From positions 464,316 through 528,315 of the forward strand of contig NZ_JNYY01000002.1 in the NCBI RefSeq assembly GCF_000716785.1: 64,000 nucleotides of DNA, given 5' to 3'. Below the pieces are notes generated by a model. That model worked only from the letters and a program-made list of their open reading frames with translations. It was not told where the DNA came from and searched no databases. Shown in pieces: positions 56,945 to 64,000 of the stretch (its first letter is position 1; each line of letters begins with the position of its first letter). Both the position numbers and the translations under genes were made by a program. Origin of the DNA: Amycolatopsis vancoresmycina (lineage in GTDB: Bacteria; Actinomycetota; Actinomycetes; Mycobacteriales; Pseudonocardiaceae).

Positions 56945-59158
56945 TCACTCCTCCGCGAGCGACGGCGCGCCGAGGGCGATCGGCTTCGGTTCCGGCTTGC
57001 GCTTGACCGACTCCAGCAGCATCTGCGCGACGTCGACGATCTCGACCTTCTCGCTCGCGCTGCCGTCGGCCTGGCGGGCCGTGAGGCCGTCGTTCAGCAT
57101 CACCTTGCAGAACGGGCAGCCGGTGGCGATCTTCGACGGCGCGGTACCGAGCGCCTCGTCGACGCGCTCGACGTTGATCCGCTTGCCGATCTTCTCTTCC
57201 ATCCACATCCGTGCGCCGCCCGCGCCGCAGCACATCGACTTGTCGCCGTGCCGCGGCATCTCGCGCAGCTGCGCGCCGGTCGCGCCGACCAGCTCGCGCG
57301 GCGCCTCGTAGACCTTGTTGTGGCGGCCGAGGTAGCACGGGTCGTGGTAGGTGACGTCCTCGGCGACCGGCGCCACCGGCACCAGCTGCTTCTCACGCAC
57401 CAGGCGGTTCAGCAGCTGCGTGTGGTGCACGACGTCGAACTGGCCGCCCAGCTCCGGGTACTCGTTGGCGAGGGTGTTGAAGCAGTGCGCGCAGGTCACG
57501 ACGACCTTGCGGGCCTTGCGCTCGCGGCCCTCGAACACCGAGTTCAGCACCTCGACGTTCTGCTGGGCCAGCATCTGGAACAGGAACTCGTTGCCGGCGC
57601 GGCGGGCCGGGTCACCGGTGCAGGACTCTTCCGAGCCGAGCACGGTGTACTTGACGCCCGCCATGTGCAGCAGTTCGGCGACCGCGCGGGTCGTCTTCTT
57701 CGCGCGGTCCTCGAACGCACCCGCGCAGCCGACCCAGAACAGGTACTCGGCGTCGCCGAGGTCGCCGTCGAACACCGGCACCTCGAAGTCGAGGTCCTCG
57801 GTCCAGGCTAGCCGGTCCTTGGCGTTCTGGCCCCACGGGTTGCCCTTGTTCTCCAGGTTCTTGAACATGCCGTTCAGCTCGCTGGGGAACGCCGACTCGA
57901 TCATCACCTGGTAGCGGCGCATGTCGACGATGTGGTCGACGTGCTCGATGTCGACCGGGCACTGCTCGACGCAGGCACCGCAGCTGGTGCAGGACCACAG
58001 GACGTCGGGGTCGATGACGCCGCCGTCGTCGCCGATCAGGGCCTTCTGCGACTCGGCGATCGCGAGGACGTCGATCCCCGCGTACATGTTGTCGCCGGAC
58101 AGGCCGACCTCGTCGCCCGCCATGTCGCGCTTGCCGCCGGCCATCAGGTACGGCGCCTTCGCGTAGGCGTGGTCACGCAGCTGCGTGATGACCAGCTTCG
58201 GCGACAGCGGCTTGCCCGTGTTCCACGCCGGGCACTGCTCCTGGCAGCGGCCGCACTCGGTGCACGTCGAGAAGTCCAGCCAGCCCTTCCAGCTGAAGTC
58301 CTCGATCTTGCCGACGCCGAAGGTGTCCTCGTCGGGGTCGGCTTCCTCGAGGTCGAGGACCTTGCCGCCGCTCATCATCGGCTTGAGCGCGCCGAGGGCG
58401 ACACCGCCGTCGGCCTCGCGCTTGAAGTAGATGTTGAAGAACGCGCTGAACCGGTGCCACGCGATGCCCATGGTCATCGTGCGCGCGACGACGATCAGCC
58501 AGACCGTGGCGCTCATCAGCTTGACGAACGCGAAGACCGTCACCAGGTTCGGGCTGGCCGGCAGCAGCTGGCCGATCGGGTTCGAGACGAAGGACGCCCA
58601 CAGCGGCCCTTCGTGGGTGTTCAGCGCGGACTTCGCGGCGCGGACGCCGATGATGCCGATGCCTTCGATCAGGACGACGGCCTCGATGAAGTACGCCCAC
58701 TTGAAGTTGGAGCCGGCGAAGCGGCTCTGGCGGTCGGCGCGGCGCGGGTGGTTGCGCTGGCGGATCGCCATCAGCACCAGGATGCCGACGATCGTGCCGA
58801 GCCCGAGCAGCTCCATGAGCAGCTGGAACGGCGGGAAGTCGTCGAGGATCGGCCAGCCCCAGGTCGGGACGAAGACCTCGCCGTACGCCTCGAACAGGGC
58901 GAGCGAACCCAGCAGGAAGCCCCACATGACGAGCCAGTGGGCCGGGCCGACGCTGCGCTTGCGGTTCATCCGCGTGTGCGCGGCGAACTCCTTGATCAGC
59001 GTCTTCATGCGCGGCCAGAACGGCCCGTTGCGCGTCGAGTCGGGCTGTCCGAGGCGGATCACCCGCACGAAACGGGCGATCGTCGCGGCGAACATGCCCC
59101 AGGCGACGAGGCCGAGCACGACGGAGAGCCCGCCGAGCGTCAGTTGGAGAGCGCCCAT
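56945..59158 (-). CDS. Membrane-bound (Fe-S) oxidoreductase, HdrD/GlpC-like
   Basis: 737 residues from ATG 59158. The first ~260 residues hold about six membrane helices of the NarI/cytochrome-b-like type (GPAHWLVMWGFLLGSLALFE with a His, WLIVVARTMTMGIAWHRFSA with another). Then two [4Fe-4S] ferredoxin motifs, CTECGRCQEQCP and CTSCGACVEQCP, and two cysteine-rich CCG domains (VTCAHCFNTLANEYPELGG; CCGAGGARMWMEEKIG). It resembles a mycobacterial Fe-S-binding reductase. It should pass electrons between a membrane quinone or haem and an unknown cytoplasmic partner. The terminator directly follows, so it is monocistronic. Confidence 0.92.
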   Translation of the reverse strand: MGALQLTLGGLSVVLGLVAWGMFAATIARFVRVIRLGQPDSTRNGPFWPRMKTLIKEFAAHTRMNRKRSVGPAHWLVMWGFLLGSLALFEAYGEVFVPTWGWPILDDFPPFQLLMELLGLGTIVGILVLMAIRQRNHPRRADRQSRFAGSNFKWAYFIEAVVLIEGIGIIGVRAAKSALNTHEGPLWASFVSNPIGQLLPASPNLVTVFAFVKLMSATVWLIVVARTMTMGIAWHRFSAFFNIYFKREADGGVALGALKPMMSGGKVLDLEEADPDEDTFGVGKIEDFSWKGWLDFSTCTECGRCQEQCPAWNTGKPLSPKLVITQLRDHAYAKAPYLMAGGKRDMAGDEVGLSGDNMYAGIDVLAIAESQKALIGDDGGVIDPDVLWSCTSCGACVEQCPVDIEHVDHIVDMRRYQVMIESAFPSELNGMFKNLENKGNPWGQNAKDRLAWTEDLDFEVPVFDGDLGDAEYLFWVGCAGAFEDRAKKTTRAVAELLHMAGVKYTVLGSEESCTGDPARRAGNEFLFQMLAQQNVEVLNSVFEGRERKARKVVVTCAHCFNTLANEYPELGGQFDVVHHTQLLNRLVREKQLVPVAPVAEDVTYHDPCYLGRHNKVYEAPRELVGATGAQLREMPRHGDKSMCCGAGGARMWMEEKIGKRINVERVDEALGTAPSKIATGCPFCKVMLNDGLTARQADGSASEKVEIVDVAQMLLESVKRKPEPKPIALGAPSLAEE

Positions 59159-59274
59159 CGTTCGGGTGCCTTTCGTCCGGAAAAACTGTGGTGGTGCCGG
59201 GAGACTAACCGTCCTTACTGATGAGTAACCCGTTGAGTGGCCCTAAGTCCCACCGATGTGGTGTACGTCGCTCT

Positions 59275-59303
59275 TTGTTTTGGGACGATCGTTCAGGTAC
59301 TTT
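59275..59303 (+). promoter_or_regulatory. Promoter of the SMR-TetR operon with operator-like dyad in the spacer
   Basis: TTGTTT (59275-59280), a 17-base spacer and TACTTT (59298-59303) precede ATG 59311 by seven bases, so the transcript is probably leaderless. ACGATCGT (59285-59292), an exact 8-bp palindrome, lies between the two boxes, where the co-transcribed TetR could bind. Confidence 0.6.
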
Positions 59304-59310
59304 TCACCCT

Positions 59311-59640
59311 ATGGGTGCGTACCTGCTCCTCGCGCTGGCGATCGCCGCCGAGGTCTCCGCGACGGTCTCGTTGAAGCTCTCCGAGGGCTTCTCCAAGCTC
59401 GGGCCGTCCATCGTCGTGGTGATCGGGTACGCCGTCGCGTTCGTCGCGCTGTCGTACGTGCTGAAGCTGGGGTTGCCGATCGGGGTCGCGTACGCGATCT
59501 GGGCCGCGGCCGGCGTCGCACTCGTCGCGATCATCGGGGTCGTGTTCCTGAAGGAGCCGGTCAACGCGGCCATGATCGCCGGGCTCGCGCTGGTCATCGG
59601 CGGGGTCGTGCTGATCGAGATCGGGAGCGCATCGACGTGA
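59311..59640 (+). CDS. Small multidrug resistance (SMR) efflux protein
   Basis: 109 residues from ATG 59311. Four membrane helices are present, with the essential Glu14 in LLALAIAAEVSATVSLKLSE and the conserved GLPIGVAYAIWAAAGVALVA stretch in helix 3. It should export cationic, lipophilic compounds by proton exchange as an antiparallel dimer. It shares four bases with the TetR gene that follows. Confidence 0.94.
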   Translation: MGAYLLLALAIAAEVSATVSLKLSEGFSKLGPSIVVVIGYAVAFVALSYVLKLGLPIGVAYAIWAAAGVALVAIIGVVFLKEPVNAAMIAGLALVIGGVVLIEIGSAST

Positions 59641-60197
59641 AACTGCAGGTCGACGGCCGTAAAGCGCGTGGCGACAAGCGGCGCAAGGAGATCATCGAGG
59701 CCACGCTGCGGGTCATCGAGCGCGACGGCGTCGCGGGCGTCACCCACCGGACCGTCGCGGCCGAGGCCGGCGTGCCGACGACGTCCACGACCTACCACTT
59801 CTCGTCCCTGGACGACCTCCTGATCGCCACGCTCATCTCGTGCGCGCGCGACATGGCGACCGAGGTCTACTGGATGATCGACCGCGCCCGGTCACGTGGT
59901 TCGCGCGGCGCCGAGGAGGTCGCCGGCCTGCTCGCCGAGGCGCTGGGGCCGCGGCGCGGGCGCACGATGGCGGAATACGAGCTGTACCTGCTGGCCGCGC
60001 GCAAGCCCGAGCTGCGCCCGGCCGCGCGGCGCTGGCTGGACGTCCTGACGTCGATGGTCCGCCACGACGACGAAGTCGCGTTCCGGGTCTTCCTCGCCGG
60101 CATCGACGGGCTGCTCATCCAGGGTCTGATCGACGACGAGCCGCCGTCGGCCGAGGAGCTCCGGCCGGTGGTGGACTACCTGCTGAAACCGCGTTGA
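59637..60197 (+). CDS. TetR-family regulator of the SMR pump
   Basis: 186 residues from GTG 59637. The HTH is at about 15-60 (RRKEIIEATLRVIERDGVAG, VTHRTVAAEAGVPTTSTTYH with F after it). The C-terminal domain contains MAEYELYLLAARKPELRPAA, as in the SMR-linked TetR group. It is translationally coupled to the pump, so it is likely to repress the shared promoter at 59275 and be released by pump substrates. Confidence 0.92.
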   Translation: MKLQVDGRKARGDKRRKEIIEATLRVIERDGVAGVTHRTVAAEAGVPTTSTTYHFSSLDDLLIATLISCARDMATEVYWMIDRARSRGSRGAEEVAGLLAEALGPRRGRTMAEYELYLLAARKPELRPAARRWLDVLTSMVRHDDEVAFRVFLAGIDGLLIQGLIDDEPPSAEELRPVVDYLLKPR

Positions 60198-60206
60198 CGG
60201 CTGCCT

Positions 60207-60212
60207 TAGTTT
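60207..60212 (+). promoter_or_regulatory. -10 box of likely leaderless GNAT promoter
   Basis: TAGTTT lies six bases before ATG 60219 with no ribosome site. Confidence 0.45.
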
Positions 60213-60218
60213 CGGATC

Positions 60219-60656
60219 ATGCGGACTTTTGGCGACTACGAACTCGACGACGACCGCGCACGGCTGGACCTCGACGTGGTGTGGAAGTTCCTCTCCACCG
60301 AGGCGTACTGGGGCCGCTGGCGCACGCGTGAGCAGGTCGAAGCCGCGATCGGCGGCTCGTGGCGGGTCGTCGGCGCCTACCGCGGCGGTGAGCAGGTCGG
60401 GTTCGCCCGCGCGTTCTCCGACGGCGTCTCCTCCGCCTACCTCGCCGACGTCTTCGTGGTCGACTCCGCGCGGGGCAGCGGGCTCGGCAAGGAGATCGTG
60501 CGCGAGATGATCGACAACGGTCCGGGCGCGCAGTTCCGGTGGATGCTCCACACCGCCGACGCGCACGGGCTGTACCGGCAGTTCGGCTTCGCCGAGCACA
60601 CCCGCGGGCACTACCTCGAGCGCGAAGGGCCCAACTCGGCGAACTTCGTCGGCTGA
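60219..60656 (+). CDS. GNAT N-acetyltransferase
   Basis: 145 residues from ATG 60219. The acetyl-CoA loop is VFVVDSARGSGLGKEIVREM at about 85-105, and LHTADAHGLYRQFGFAEHTR ends the fold with the usual Tyr. The first part (WKFLSTEAYWGRWRTREQVE) is typical of single-domain GNATs. The substrate is unknown. A strong hairpin follows at once. Confidence 0.9.
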   Translation: MRTFGDYELDDDRARLDLDVVWKFLSTEAYWGRWRTREQVEAAIGGSWRVVGAYRGGEQVGFARAFSDGVSSAYLADVFVVDSARGSGLGKEIVREMIDNGPGAQFRWMLHTADAHGLYRQFGFAEHTRGHYLEREGPNSANFVG

Positions 60657-60657
60657 C

Positions 60658-60697
60658 GGGCCCGGCGCCGTTGCCGATCCGCAACGGCGCCGGGCCC
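60658..60697. terminator. Bidirectional terminator between GNAT and YbhB genes
   Basis: Arms 60658-60674 and 60681-60697 are perfect 17-bp complements with a six-base loop, between convergent genes. Confidence 0.85.
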
Positions 60698-60705
60698 CGG
60701 AAAGC

Positions 60706-61239
60706 TCAGCCCTTGTTCTCGTACACCGGCGTGAGCACCGCGCGGGCCAGCGTGTGCCCGAACATGTTGAAGCCGAGGAACGCCGGTGTCGCGTCCTCCG
60801 GCACGTCCAGCTTGTCCAGATCCAGGGCGTGCACCGCGAAGAAGTAGCGGTGCGGGCCGTGCCCGGGCGGGGGCGCCGCGCCGAGGAACTGCTTGACGCC
60901 GCCGTCGCCCTTCAGCGTCACCGCGCCTTCGGGGAGACCGGAGCCGTCACCCGCGCCGGACGCCAGCTCCGTCACCGAAGCCGGGATGTTGAACACCGCC
61001 CAGTGCCAGAAGCCGCTGCCGGTGGGGGCGTCCGGGTCGTAGCAGGTGACGGCGAAGCTCTTCGTCCCAGCCGGGAAGCCCTCCCACGCCAGGTGCGGGG
61101 AACGGTCCTCGCCGCCGGCGCCGAAGATGCCGGACAAATGGGGCGTGGCCAGGGTTTCGCCGTCGGCGACGTCGGTGCTGCGCAGGGTGAACGACGGCAC
61201 GTCGGGCAGGGATTCGTAGGGGCCGGGTGCGTGCGGCAT
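60706..61239 (-). CDS. YbhB/YbcL family (PEBP, Raf-kinase-inhibitor-like) protein
   Basis: 177 residues from ATG 61239. The PEBP ligand pocket is seen in DRSPHLAWEGFPAGTKSFAV, CYDPDAPTGSGFWHWAVFNI and PPPGHGPHRYFFAVHALDL, with the conserved DPD, GxxHR and HW residues. The family binds phospholipid-like or other small anions; its job in bacteria is not known. No signal peptide is present. Confidence 0.94.
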   Translation of the reverse strand: MPHAPGPYESLPDVPSFTLRSTDVADGETLATPHLSGIFGAGGEDRSPHLAWEGFPAGTKSFAVTCYDPDAPTGSGFWHWAVFNIPASVTELASGAGDGSGLPEGAVTLKGDGGVKQFLGAAPPPGHGPHRYFFAVHALDLDKLDVPEDATPAFLGFNMFGHTLARAVLTPVYENKG

Positions 61240-61413
61240 GGATCCTCCTGATCACGGAACTGGAGCCTGGGGCCAGGCTAGGCCCCGGGCCCCTCCCGCG
61301 CGTCTCAGGGAGGGATCTCAGGGTCTTTCGGGGGGTTACCCCCATGTACGGCCCGCCCACCCGGTCATAACGTTTCTCACGCAGGGGAAACAACACTGAG
61401 GGGACCAACGAGC

Positions 61414-62184
61414 ATGGCGCGCCCGCTTCTGGCTCTGGGAGGCATCGTCCTGATCGGCGTCGGCCTGGCGACCGCGTTCGGGTGGGGCTGGGGTTCGGAT
61501 TTCGAGAACTCCGGCACCGTTTCGCAGGCCATCCGCAGCGTGAAGCTGGAGGGCGACTCGGGATCGGTGAAGATCCGCTCCGGCTCGGGCCCGTCGACCG
61601 TGCACGAGACGGTCAGTTACCACTGGCGGAGCAAGCCGAGCGGGCCCTTCTACCGCGTCGACGGCGACCAGCTGGTGCTCGGCGCGTGCGGCGTGAACTG
61701 CTCGGTCGACTTCGACGTCGTCGTGCCGCCGGGGGTGCCGGTGACCGGGAACGTCGACTCCGGTGGTCTGGACATCGCCGGGGTGTCGAGCGTCGACGTC
61801 CACGCCGATTCCGGGCACGCCCGCGTCGAAGACGTCTCCGGTGCGGTGACACTGCGCCTGGACAGCGGCTCGATCGACCTGCGCAACGTCGGGGCGGTGC
61901 AGCTGCACAGCGACTCCGGCAGCATCACCGGCGATAAGGTGCGCGGGCCGGTCGACGTCACGTCGTCCAGCGGCAGCGTCGAGTTCACCCTGGCCCAGGC
62001 CAACGACGTGAAGGTGAACGCCGACAGCGGCAGCATCGAGCTGACCGTGCCGGGCGGGCCGTACCGCGTCCAGGGCGACAGCGACAGCGGGCACCGCGAA
62101 ATCGACGTCCCGACCGACGGTTCGGCCCAGCACCTGCTGGACCTGACCACCGAAAGCGGCAGCGTCACGGTCCGCGCCGCCTGA
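61414..62184 (+). CDS. DUF4097 family beta-helix protein, membrane-anchored
   Basis: 256 residues from ATG 61414. One N-terminal hydrophobic helix (LLALGGIVLIGVGLATAFGW) is a signal or anchor. The rest consists of short beta units with recurring DSGS motifs (VKLEGDSGSVKIRSGSGPS, LRLDSGSIDLRNVG, VNADSGSIELTVPG), a DUF4097-type adhesin-like helix outside the membrane. Function unknown; such genes often sit with stress sigma or PspC-like systems, but none is here. Confidence 0.85.
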   Translation: MARPLLALGGIVLIGVGLATAFGWGWGSDFENSGTVSQAIRSVKLEGDSGSVKIRSGSGPSTVHETVSYHWRSKPSGPFYRVDGDQLVLGACGVNCSVDFDVVVPPGVPVTGNVDSGGLDIAGVSSVDVHADSGHARVEDVSGAVTLRLDSGSIDLRNVGAVQLHSDSGSITGDKVRGPVDVTSSSGSVEFTLAQANDVKVNADSGSIELTVPGGPYRVQGDSDSGHREIDVPTDGSAQHLLDLTTESGSVTVRAA

Positions 62185-62214
62185 CCTCTTCTTCTTACTA
62201 CGGGGGCTTTTCCG

Positions 62215-62448
62215 ATGGGCAGGATCGAACGGCGCGTGCTGGTGGCCGCGCTGCTGGGGGCGATCGCGGCGTTCGGCGTCGTGGGGTTCGCGCGCGGGGA
62301 ATCCGCGGAGACGCCGGCGCAGGGGGTGCCGGTCTCCGTGGATTCCCACTATCGAGTGACTTCCTGGGTTGGTACCCCGGCTGAAGTCGTTGTACAGCAA
62401 GGAAACTCCGATTCCTCCCGCGCTTCCCGGACCGGCCGCCGCTCCTGA
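62215..62448 (+). CDS. Possible small exported protein with degenerate second half
   Basis: 77 residues from ATG 62215, with GGGGGC eight bases upstream. The first half has G/C-ending codons and a signal-like helix (VLVAALLGAIAAFGVVGFAR). After about residue 43 the codon bias is lost (TAT, CGA, GTT, GGT, GTA, CAA, GGA), so this part may be non-coding or a truncated end. It fills the 330-bp gap between DUF4097 and the hydrolase, where nothing else is seen. Confidence 0.4.
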   Translation: MGRIERRVLVAALLGAIAAFGVVGFARGESAETPAQGVPVSVDSHYRVTSWVGTPAEVVVQQGNSDSSRASRTGRRS

Positions 62449-62514
62449 TTTGTCGGTGGTCGCTGTTAGGAAGGAAGCACGCCGAAGGCCGGCGTGCAGG
62501 GGAGGGAACGGATC

Positions 62515-63957
62515 ATGGACATGCGCCGGATCGCCGCGGTCGTCGTGGCGGTCGTGGTCATGGTGGCGGTACCGGCCGTCGCTTCCGCGTCGGTTCTGAC
62601 GTGGCGACCGTGTGCCACGCAGCAGGAGCCGACGGCGGAGTGCGCGACGGTCGAGGTGCCGATCGACCGTGCGCGACCGGAACTGGGGTCGGCGCAGCTG
62701 GCGCTGGCGCGGCTGCCCGCGCTCGATCCCGCCCAGCGGATCGGGTCGCTGCTGGTGAACCCGGGCGGGCCGGGCGGGTCCGGCGTCGGGTTCGTGCAGT
62801 TCGGCGGGCTGGGCTCACCGGACCTGGGTGCGCTGCGGCAGCGGTTCGACGTCGTGGGGTTCGACCCCCGCGGCGACTGGTTCAGCGAGCCCCGCATCAC
62901 GTGCGACGCGGCGACGCTGTTCGACCCGGCGCTGAACCGGTTCCCCTCGACGCGGACGGGATTCGACGCGCTGGTGGCGCACAACCGGAAAGCGGGCGAG
63001 GACTGCCTGGCCCGGACCGGGCCGCTGCTGGCGAACGCGGACACGCAGAGCGCGGCCGAGGACATCGAGACGATCCGGGCCGCGCTCGGCGAGTCCCGGA
63101 TTTCCTGGCTGGGCCTCTCCTACGGGACCGAGCTGGGCGCGGTCTACGCGTCGAAGCACCCGGACCGGGTGCGGACGATGGTGCTCGACGGCGCGGTCGA
63201 CCACGCGCGGCCGTTGCGCCAGGCGATCCTCGAGGAGGCCGCGGCCACCGAGGACGCACTGGTCCGGTTCGCGGACTGGTGCCGGAGCTCGGCCGGTTGC
63301 GCCCTGCACGGGCAGGACGTCCTCCGGTTCTACGACGACGTCGTGGCCCGGGCGGCTCGCGGCACGATCTGGTCGGGTGACCTGGGCCGTCCCGCGACGG
63401 CCGACGAAGTCTCGGCGGGCGTCTACAACCACCTCTACATCCGGGACGAATGGCCGGCTTTGGGCAAGGCACTGGCCGCGGCCGGCGGGGAGTTTCCGGA
63501 CGCGCGGGGGCTGACCGAGCGGAACCAGTTCCTGACCCCGATCTACGGCGCCTACCGGGCGATCGGCTGCCACGACTTCCCGTCGCCGTTCACCGGGCCC
63601 GCGGACATGGGCTTCATGGCGGGGCTCCTCCGCGCGGCGGCGCCACACAGCTGGCGGTACTCGGAGTACTGGGACCTCACGAGCGGGTGCACGGGCTGGC
63701 CGGTCCGGCCGAAGAACCCACCACAACCGCACCCGGTCCACGGAGCTCCACCGATCCTGGTCGTGGGCGGCGCCCACGACCCGGCGACCCCACTGGCGTG
63801 GGCCCGCGGCCTGGCGGCGAGCATCGACGGCTCGGCGCTGCTGGTCCGTGCTGATGACGGGCACACGGGGATGTTCAACTCCGCCTGCGCTCGGGCGGCG
63901 GAGGTGAGGTACCTGGTGAGCGGGGTCGTGCCCGGGCGTGGGGCGGTGTGCCGGTGA
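62515..63957 (+). CDS. Secreted alpha/beta hydrolase, TAP-like peptidase (SlpD/tripeptidyl aminopeptidase type)
   Basis: 480 residues from ATG 62515 with GGAGGG upstream. A Sec signal peptide (IAAVVVAVVVMVAVPAVASA) is followed by LTWRPCATQQEPTAECATVE, the standard start of this group. The nucleophile is in WLGLSYGTELGAVYASKHPD, the acid in VVGGAHDPATPLAWARGL and the His in DDGHTGMFNSACA. The TAP-like C-terminal domain and paired cysteines (GCHDFPSPF, TSGCTGW) are present. It should release peptides from N-termini outside the cell. A short hairpin (about 62478-62497) lies just before the ribosome site and could affect expression. Confidence 0.93.
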   Translation: MDMRRIAAVVVAVVVMVAVPAVASASVLTWRPCATQQEPTAECATVEVPIDRARPELGSAQLALARLPALDPAQRIGSLLVNPGGPGGSGVGFVQFGGLGSPDLGALRQRFDVVGFDPRGDWFSEPRITCDAATLFDPALNRFPSTRTGFDALVAHNRKAGEDCLARTGPLLANADTQSAAEDIETIRAALGESRISWLGLSYGTELGAVYASKHPDRVRTMVLDGAVDHARPLRQAILEEAAATEDALVRFADWCRSSAGCALHGQDVLRFYDDVVARAARGTIWSGDLGRPATADEVSAGVYNHLYIRDEWPALGKALAAAGGEFPDARGLTERNQFLTPIYGAYRAIGCHDFPSPFTGPADMGFMAGLLRAAAPHSWRYSEYWDLTSGCTGWPVRPKNPPQPHPVHGAPPILVVGGAHDPATPLAWARGLAASIDGSALLVRADDGHTGMFNSACARAAEVRYLVSGVVPGRGAVCR

Positions 63958-64000
63958 GGTGCTGAGGCGGGACCATCCGTCGGGGCCGGGGGGCCGGGGG

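Noticed and set aside
61330..61342. GGGGGTTACCCCC hairpin before the DUF4097 gene
   Set aside because: Arms of five G/C bases are easily found by chance in this composition, and position relative to a promoter is unclear.
1..63999. CRISPR array
   Set aside because: No series of short direct repeats with regular spacers was seen. The only regular repeats are protein-coding (DUF11, LRR).
1..64000. Secondary-metabolite gene cluster
   Set aside because: A P450 remnant, a flavin monooxygenase, an MFS pump and bkd genes are present, but no PKS, NRPS, terpene or RiPP core gene.

Overview
The window is high-GC DNA with strong G/C preference at third codon positions, many GTG and some TTG starts, dense packing on both strands, 4-bp GTGA/ATGA overlaps and a large share of TetR, MarR, XRE and ECF regulators. 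This points to a filamentous actinomycete, most likely Amycolatopsis or another Pseudonocardiaceae. The assignment is inference from gene content; no rRNA or marker gene is present. The sequence looks chromosomal.

Layout. 1-3390: the 5' part of a TetR gene facing two tandem SCP2-like paralogues, then a ScoMcrA-like SRA-HNH (type IV restriction type) nuclease and FxsA. 3391-5206: an AT-richer insert with a ParB-like nuclease-domain gene and a small HTH gene, closed by strong hairpins. 5207-11424: an ABC exporter with its TetR gene, then a branched-chain 2-oxoacid dehydrogenase operon (E1alpha, E1beta, E2) without E3. 11796-14860: an M20 peptidase and a divergent TetR/oxidoreductase pair around a very long inverted repeat. 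14857-18303: a transglutaminase, alpha-E and ATP-grasp operon, divergent from a polar amino-acid ABC importer (18451-21107). 21163-28860: a beta-helix-like membrane protein, an SMI1-like protein, a thioredoxin-NHL protein, a GroES-like protein and a VanW protein. 28865-34238: a leucine-rich-repeat/XRE operon divergent from an MFS pump, a GlsB-type protein and a FadE5-like acyl-CoA dehydrogenase. 34378-42815: a LuxR-type regulator, Mug, an overlapped small-protein/VanZ pair, an oxidoreductase, an esterase, a secreted 5'-nucleotidase, YjbR, GNAT, a DDN-like F420 protein and an unknown protein. 42812-46044: a P450 pseudogene, then a DGPF-ECF42 sigma pair and a SnoaL-like gene. 46095-49846: tRNA-Gly(CCC), a DUF2236 oxygenase, Dcd, and a flavin monooxygenase/MarR pair. 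49913-63957: a giant secreted DUF11-repeat protein, a CAP protein, a CDF transporter, an orphan DUF742 gene, a membrane Fe-S HdrD-like protein, an SMR pump with TetR, GNAT, YbhB, a DUF4097 protein and a secreted TAP-like hydrolase.

How genes work together. Several local regulator-target modules carry visible operators: TetR/SCP2, TetR/ABC, TetR/oxidoreductase, MarR/monooxygenase and SMR/TetR. Many single genes have a TAnnnT -10 box 6-8 bp before the start codon, so leaderless transcription looks common. The least explained items are two large non-coding palindromes (11694-11737 and 23672-23810), the AT-rich ParB-like insert, the SRA-HNH nuclease and the anchorless DUF11 protein. I did not find a complete multi-gene system that I would call new with confidence.
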